This document shows, piece after piece, positions 59,299 to 64,000 of a stretch of 64,000 nucleotides of DNA. The position numbers and the translations under genes are program-made. A model generated the notes under the pieces. The model saw only the letters and a program-made list of their open reading frames with translations. It searched no databases and was not told where the DNA came from. The stretch is from Catenaria anguillulae PL171 (lineage: Eukaryota; Blastocladiomycota; Blastocladiomycetes; Blastocladiales; Catenariaceae). Location: positions 868,001-932,000 of the forward strand of contig MCFL01000002.1 in NCBI GenBank assembly GCA_002102555.1. The letters run 5' to 3'. Every line of letters starts with the position of its first letter. The first letter of the stretch is position 1.

Positions 59299-61097
59299 AT
59301 GCTCCCCAACACTCGCAGTCCAGGGATTATCTCAATCCGCGATGCCCCCAATGTGAGTCCTACAGCGTACAACATGGACTCTGACAGCGAACGCAGCCAT
59401 GATGGTCAAGTGCCCCACCCATCCCCCGATACCAACGACCAACCAGTGCAGCCGTTGCCGACGGCATACTCACCTCCCATCCATCAGCCCGTTCGCACAG
59501 GCGCTCAGCTCATTACCCGCAGTACGTTGTCAGCTTGATGTGAGTTGAAGAAAAGGGTGGCTCAATCTACAAATTCTGTTTAGTTGTTGATACCGTGGCC
59601 TCCCTAAACCTCCAGTTCCCGGGTTACAACTTCTCGGTGCGCCCTGATGGTATTGTTCTTTTCCAACTTGATCACAATTTTGCTGTTGCAATTGCGTTTC
59701 ATTCTCACCCTGACTCAACGCTTGGGTCTGTCTGATAGGAGGGCTAATCATTGTATCCTTGCACAATGGATCTCGAGTCACTTCATGTCCACATCCGGCG
59801 TGCATTACCACTTTGTACGCTCCGTGGTTATCATCCTTGTCCGGTCACATGGCCTCCCTGATCGCAAATGTGGACCGTAACTTGAAAATACCACAACACA
59901 TGTGTAGCTCCAATCGACGATCAAACTGTGTGGCCCGTCACTTTGCAACAGAGCATGCACCGAATACGCTTCCGTTTGTTTGCTCTGGCACATGTCGCTC
60001 CAAGACCAACCGTCGGTACGTGCCGGCGGCGCCCAAGCTTGGAGTCGAGACTGACAAAGATGCTCTGTAGAGATCACTTTCTTTCGCACCTCAAGCGAAA
60101 CAAGGCGCGGTGTGCCGCTCAAGTCCTCATTGGTGCCCTCGAAAACGACACCCAAGTCATGATGTCGCTCGTGTATCCTGCCAGCTCGGAGCCAAGCTGG
60201 CCTCGCGCGCTTGTTCGGGACGCTGGGGCAGCGTTGCTCGATTCCCAACTTAGGAGGCAAGGTTACTCACTCGGTACGTGAAGAGTAGAGCTTAGAAAGC
60301 AAGGCGACCTGGCGACTCATGGTGCTCAAATTGCATTCATAGATTCGGTTCTCGCCTGTATAGAGTCCGGGATCCCACCCGCTCCTGTGACCCAGTCTGC
60401 TCAATCATTCCTTGTACCAACTGGAGCGATGACGTCTGTGGCACACGGCTCTGCGTCAATGCCGTCGCAAGCGATCGTCAATGCCTCACCTTCTTCTCCC
60501 GGGCCAACGATTCGGGAGCTCCTCTTTCCGTCCGCCCATCACTCGCCCACTACTTCCGAGGCGGATCATGGCTTGTCTCGCGCTCGATCTGTGCATTTCC
60601 CAAGACCTCCGCCTCCCACGGCCGCATCAACAGAGTCTACGCCCTTCCAGCATGTGCACACGGAAACTCAAGGCCGGTATCGAGCTGTCTCCGTGGTCAC
60701 CCCAACACCTGCCGGTGCATCAACGCCAATGTATCCTCTCCCAACATACCAACCGACCATGACCACGTCGCCATACCCCGGTTATACCAATGCGCAATAC
60801 CATTCTCACCCACCCGGCGGTTTTCCGCCAACAACGACTCGCGTTTGGGCGCCAGTGGACACGTCCAACGTGTTCGCACCGCCGTCGCCAATTCGGCCAT
60901 ATGCTCGCATGCCATCCCCGGCCCGCATGCCGACGTCGCTGTTGCCCGCGGCGACTCGGCCATACCCACCGCCGCAGGCCATTTCAAGGCCAACCAACGC
61001 CACTAAACCTGGGCAGGCCGACTTGCCAGTATCAGAACCACATTCGCATGATTGGCTGCACCCTGACAGGTCAAGTCATGCGAACAAGCAGGATTGA
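59299..61097 (+). CDS. Zinc-binding twin gene 2, family not recognised
   Basis: Six exons (59299-59521, 59584-59649, 59739-59814, 59908-60015, 60071-60273, 60343-61097) sum to 1431 bp, exactly 477 codons, with no frame break. The core repeats that of twin 1: GAQLITR / IVDTVASLNLQFPGYNFSV / RPDGGLIIVSLHNGSRVTSC, CPHPAC...NCVARHFATEH, PFVCSGTCRSKTNRR and DHFLSHLKRNKARC, then EPSWPRALVRD. Exon 4 is 108 bp in both copies, and all five intron phases agree. The tail is Pro/Ser/Thr-rich and probably disordered. The Cys/His clusters fall across exon junctions, so they appear only after splicing. Likely a nuclear nucleic-acid-binding protein, but that is inference; I cannot name the family. This copy is the better template for annotating twin 1. 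Confidence 0.78.
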
Positions 61098-61396
61098 TAA
61101 ACAGCTATGTGCAAGATTGAGGACTGGTTGTACCGGGGCATACCGAACGTGTGAAGAGAGGGAATCAGTTTTGGGTCCGTTGCAATACATTTTAGCCAGA
61201 CAGTACACTCAGTCCAAGGAAAAGATTGTCATGACACACAAAAAAGACTTCTATAAGAGCAAAAACGCCATGATTGATAATGATCGAGTTGTTGGGTACA
61301 GTACAACGAAAAACAACGACATGGAAAAGAAAGAGAAGCAGGGAAACCAAAGAGGAACCAGCACACAAAACACTTTGGGGACAACGTGAGCAGACC
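61098..61396. other. Convergent intergenic spacer
   Basis: A 3'-to-3' spacer of 299 bp, AT- and A-rich at 61220-61380. No gene is seen. Confidence 0.4.
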
Positions 61397-63348
61397 TTAC
61401 CGATCAGGAATCAACATGGACCGCGTGGCGACGGCCCTCGCATCGTCGCCACCTCTCTCGAGCGTCGTTGTCACGGCCTGGAGCATGCCCTTCATGACCA
61501 CGGCCTGCTGCATTTGAATCAGCCCGAAATCGGTCCCAACTTGCGCATCCACAATCGTGATGGGCACCAAACCCTTTTCGCCCGTGGTCCGGTTGGTCAC
61601 ATAACACCATCCGTCACTGTAAATGGCATGAATCATCATCACGTCGCCCTTGGCCACACTCACCTCGTCATCAGCCGTGGACGAAAACCCGGCGGACGCG
61701 AGGCGTGGCCCTGAAATGGTGATTGGTGTGACGGTCGGGGGCAAGCGCGGATCCGACGCCATGGACACGGCCGCGGCCGCCGCCGCTGCAGGATCCGGGT
61801 TTCCTATTTCGCCCGCAATGGACGTGGCGTCGGATCCGCGGCGCACCGAGTTGCGCGGGTGCACGGGCGGCGGGCCTTGCGGCGGTGGCATGGGCGGCAT
61901 GGGGATCTCCGCCGTGGGCGACCGAGGCGGGCCACCGCCACTAGTGCTGCTGCCGTACGACCCGCGCGTCCGGTCCAGCGAGTGGTGCTCGTCGATCCGG
62001 TCCAGACGGGTCAGTGAGGGGCGTGTGGCGACGTGGTAGCCGGTGCGGTCCAAAGAGGTGTGGCGCATGGGCGTCGGGTTGTGATGGTCGTAGCCAAGGT
62101 CGCCAGTGGATGAAGTGATGGATGAGGTTGGCGCAGAGACACGCGGCGTGCGTGTGGTGGGCTTGGGTGACGAAAGGATGGCTTGCTGCTGCTGCTGCCT
62201 TTGAACCGTGCTGGTGTACTCGAGCTCCGGATGCGCAAATGCTGTCGGGCTCGGAGGAATGGCGCGGCCTGCAGATTCGGTGTAGCGATAGTCTTGGCTG
62301 CGGTAGCTTTCGCCCGACATGGACATGCTCGGGGCGGCGTTCAAATGGCCGATAGATTCGGCGGTGCGAGGCGGCGGCGTTGGGCTCGAGTACCCAGGCG
62401 GCGATGCGGGCTCCCCCGGAAAGGGCGCATACTCGTCTACAACCGTTCGGGAAGCCGTGTAGTAGCCTGCAGAAGCCATGGCGACTTCATCATTGTAGGC
62501 GCTCGGAGGCATGGGCTTAGAGATCATGTTTGCCCGATCACGGCGCCGCTTGTGCATGCAGCAGCCAATGATCAGCGCCAAGACGATAATGCCGCCGACA
62601 ACGCCCAGGACGATAAACGCAATGGTGGAGGCATTAGAGATGGCTGGGCTGGGCGATTCGGTTGCCGGTCCGGGGTCTGCGATTCGGTTGATGTGGGAGA
62701 GGCAAGCGGCGGAGCGCCAAAGACGCTAGGGTCGTTTGACGAGACCAATTGAGGAACTGGTTTGGCACAGTTGAGGTAAAGTAGGAGCGAATCAACCGTT
62801 GGAGGCGGCGATTTGGGGACGAGTGATGCGCCCGTGAGGATGCAGTCTCCTTCGGCAATGGCAAAGTTGAGCGTCGAGTTGCGGGGATCCAGCACAATGG
62901 TGCCGTTAGCGGGACCGGCGGTGGTGGACGGGTTACCATCATCACCAAGGGCAATCTGCGTCACCTTATCGGGAAGCGAGCGGACGAGCAATGATCCAAA
63001 GACGGACGAGTTTGTCGGCACGGAGAGCGTGACGTTGTCCGCGGCCAGGGAGCCCAAGCGGGGCGAGGACCGGTTGTCGTTGCAGCGAAGGACGAGTCCC
63101 GTCACGCCATATGCGGTGTCGTGGTAGACGGTGAGGCGGTCAACCGGGCGAGAGTCGGCGCATGTAAAGTCATTGGTGATGGCAGAGGGTGTCCGTGGCG
63201 ATCCATAAGGGCCCAGGACATAGCGGATACTACGCTGTGCAGCGTCTTGGCCTTGGGCGTGCGCGGGAGCGGGTAGTGAGGCGAGGTGGAGCGCAAGAAC
63301 GGCGAGGGCAAAGATCCGCGCCAGGATTGGAGCCATTGAGGCGGCCAT
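61397..63348 (-). CDS. Single-pass membrane protein with cytoplasmic SH3 domain
   Basis: A signal peptide (LARIFALAVLALHLASLPAP) starts at 63348. An ectodomain of about 200 residues has four Cys and several N-glycosylation-type sites (NVT, NSS, NGT, NST). A membrane helix (FIVLGVVGGIIVLALIIG) is followed by CCMHKRRR, so the rest is cytoplasmic. That tail is Pro/Ser/Tyr-rich with PP(M)PPP-like SH3 ligands and ends in an SH3 domain: DEVSVAKGDVMMIHAIYSDG, then WCYVTNRTTGEKGLVPITIV. A single break at about 62650, just before the membrane helix, fits one lost base; the restored sum is 1953 bp, 650 residues. The plan recalls fungal membrane SH3 adaptors such as Fus1 and, more loosely, Sho1, but it has one helix rather than four. 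No introns are needed. Confidence 0.75.
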
Positions 63349-63858
63349 GGTGACAGTGACTGCAGAGTCCAGAGTTCAGCGTGGAGTGGGTGCTACTTGT
63401 TCGGTGGGTGCGTGCCTGGTGCCGGTGAGCAGGCACGTTGCGCAGTTTGTCTATTGTGTATGAGTGAAATTGCCCTTGGTCTAATGGGAATGGGATGCAG
63501 TCATGTTGTTTGGGATGGATAACATATGTCAATATCATGATAACCGCGGGTCTTTGGAGACTTTGAATTGGGCTCTCTACGTAGCAAATGGGGCGGATCG
63601 ACGGCACGTGAGCGCCACACGCGGTTTAGAATTGTTTGTTCTTCTTTCTGGATGTTTCACGTAGGTTATCCTTCGAGAGCACGTGCTCGACTTTCCTACG
63701 CGTACGCATCCCTCTGTTGTGCCCGTTCGCATTGTTCGCAAGCACCAGTCCAAATGCTCGCCTTGTCCCTTCTCGACCGAGATGCTTGATATGTTCCACG
63801 GCTCAACCGACAATCGATAATCAGAGCAGTACTGCCGTCCAATAGGGACTTCGACTCG
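63349..63858. other. Divergent intergenic region
   Basis: No gene is seen. It lies between the SH3 gene (-) and an ORF at the right edge (+) and should contain both promoters. Confidence 0.4.
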
Positions 63859-64000
63859 ATGCATTTTTTGAGATTTTGCCGCAACCTCAGCATGAATGCT
63901 TCACTACTTGTGGTATTGAGCCTCGGCATCGTCGCGCAAGTAGCTGTTTGCTACCATGTGCGGATCATGTCAACTGGCGATCCTCAGGTCGACCCCTATT
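63859..64000 (+). CDS. 5' end of a probable secreted or membrane protein (partial)
   Basis: An open frame runs from ATG 63859 (or the in-frame ATG 63892) to the window edge. From 63892 it reads MNASLLVVLSLGIVAQVAVC, a good signal-peptide or signal-anchor core, followed by a hydrophilic stretch. Only 36-47 residues are visible, so no function can be given. Confidence 0.4.
   Translation, partial: MHFLRFCRNLSMNASLLVVLSLGIVAQVAVCYHVRIMSTGDPQVDPY

Noticed and set aside
1-64000. tRNA, rRNA or CRISPR features
   Set aside because: I scanned by eye for T-loop GTTCRA patterns with matching arms, rRNA-like blocks and regularly spaced repeats and found none I could support; a tRNAscan-SE run would settle the tRNA question.

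Overview
The window is nuclear DNA from a fungus. Genes are split by short GT-AG introns (about 46-110 bp, donors mostly GTACGT or GTTCGT), and protein families are eukaryotic throughout: an SM protein, an FG nucleoporin, a mitochondrial ribosomal protein and an Ssk2-type MAPKKK. A class C GPCR, three further seven-helix proteins and a CHASE-type histidine-kinase-like sensor fit an early-diverging zoosporic fungus. Blastocladiomycota is my best guess, but that placement is inference. Base composition is moderately GC-rich.

Layout. 0-7 kb: a homeodomain protein (+) and an 11-exon class C GPCR (+) whose ectodomain looks like a bacterial glycine-betaine binding protein and whose tail carries a PH domain. 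7-19 kb (-): a MAPKKK of the Ssk2/MEKK4 type, a RING protein and a P-type cation ATPase. 20-30 kb: a seven-helix protein (+), a very large composite FG nucleoporin (-) and, divergent from it, VPS45 (+). 30-39 kb: a secreted HAD phosphatase (-), mitochondrial bL21 (-), an NmrA-like protein (+), EIF1AD (+) and a degenerate sensor kinase (-). 41-50 kb: two paralogous low-complexity proteins with an integrase-like H2C2 zinc-binding region (+). 50-54 kb (-): a CCDC137-like nucleolar protein and a tandem pair of seven-helix paralogs. 56-61 kb (+): twin genes for an unrecognised zinc-binding family. 61-63 kb (-): a single-pass membrane protein with a cytoplasmic SH3 domain. At the right edge a signal-peptide ORF starts and runs out of the window.

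About half the genes are interrupted by frame breaks that nearly all have one polarity: one base appears to be missing, on whichever strand is read. Several lie in G or C runs. Adding one base per break makes the exon sums of six genes exactly divisible by three. I read these mainly as assembly or sequencing deletions, so coordinates given for such genes are spans rather than clean reading frames.

Functional theme: the window is rich in signalling parts (class C GPCR, three other seven-helix proteins, kinase-like sensor, Ssk2-type MAPKKK, SH3 membrane protein). The last three are the kinds of part that make up the fungal HOG osmosensing network, but nothing in the sequence shows that they act together.
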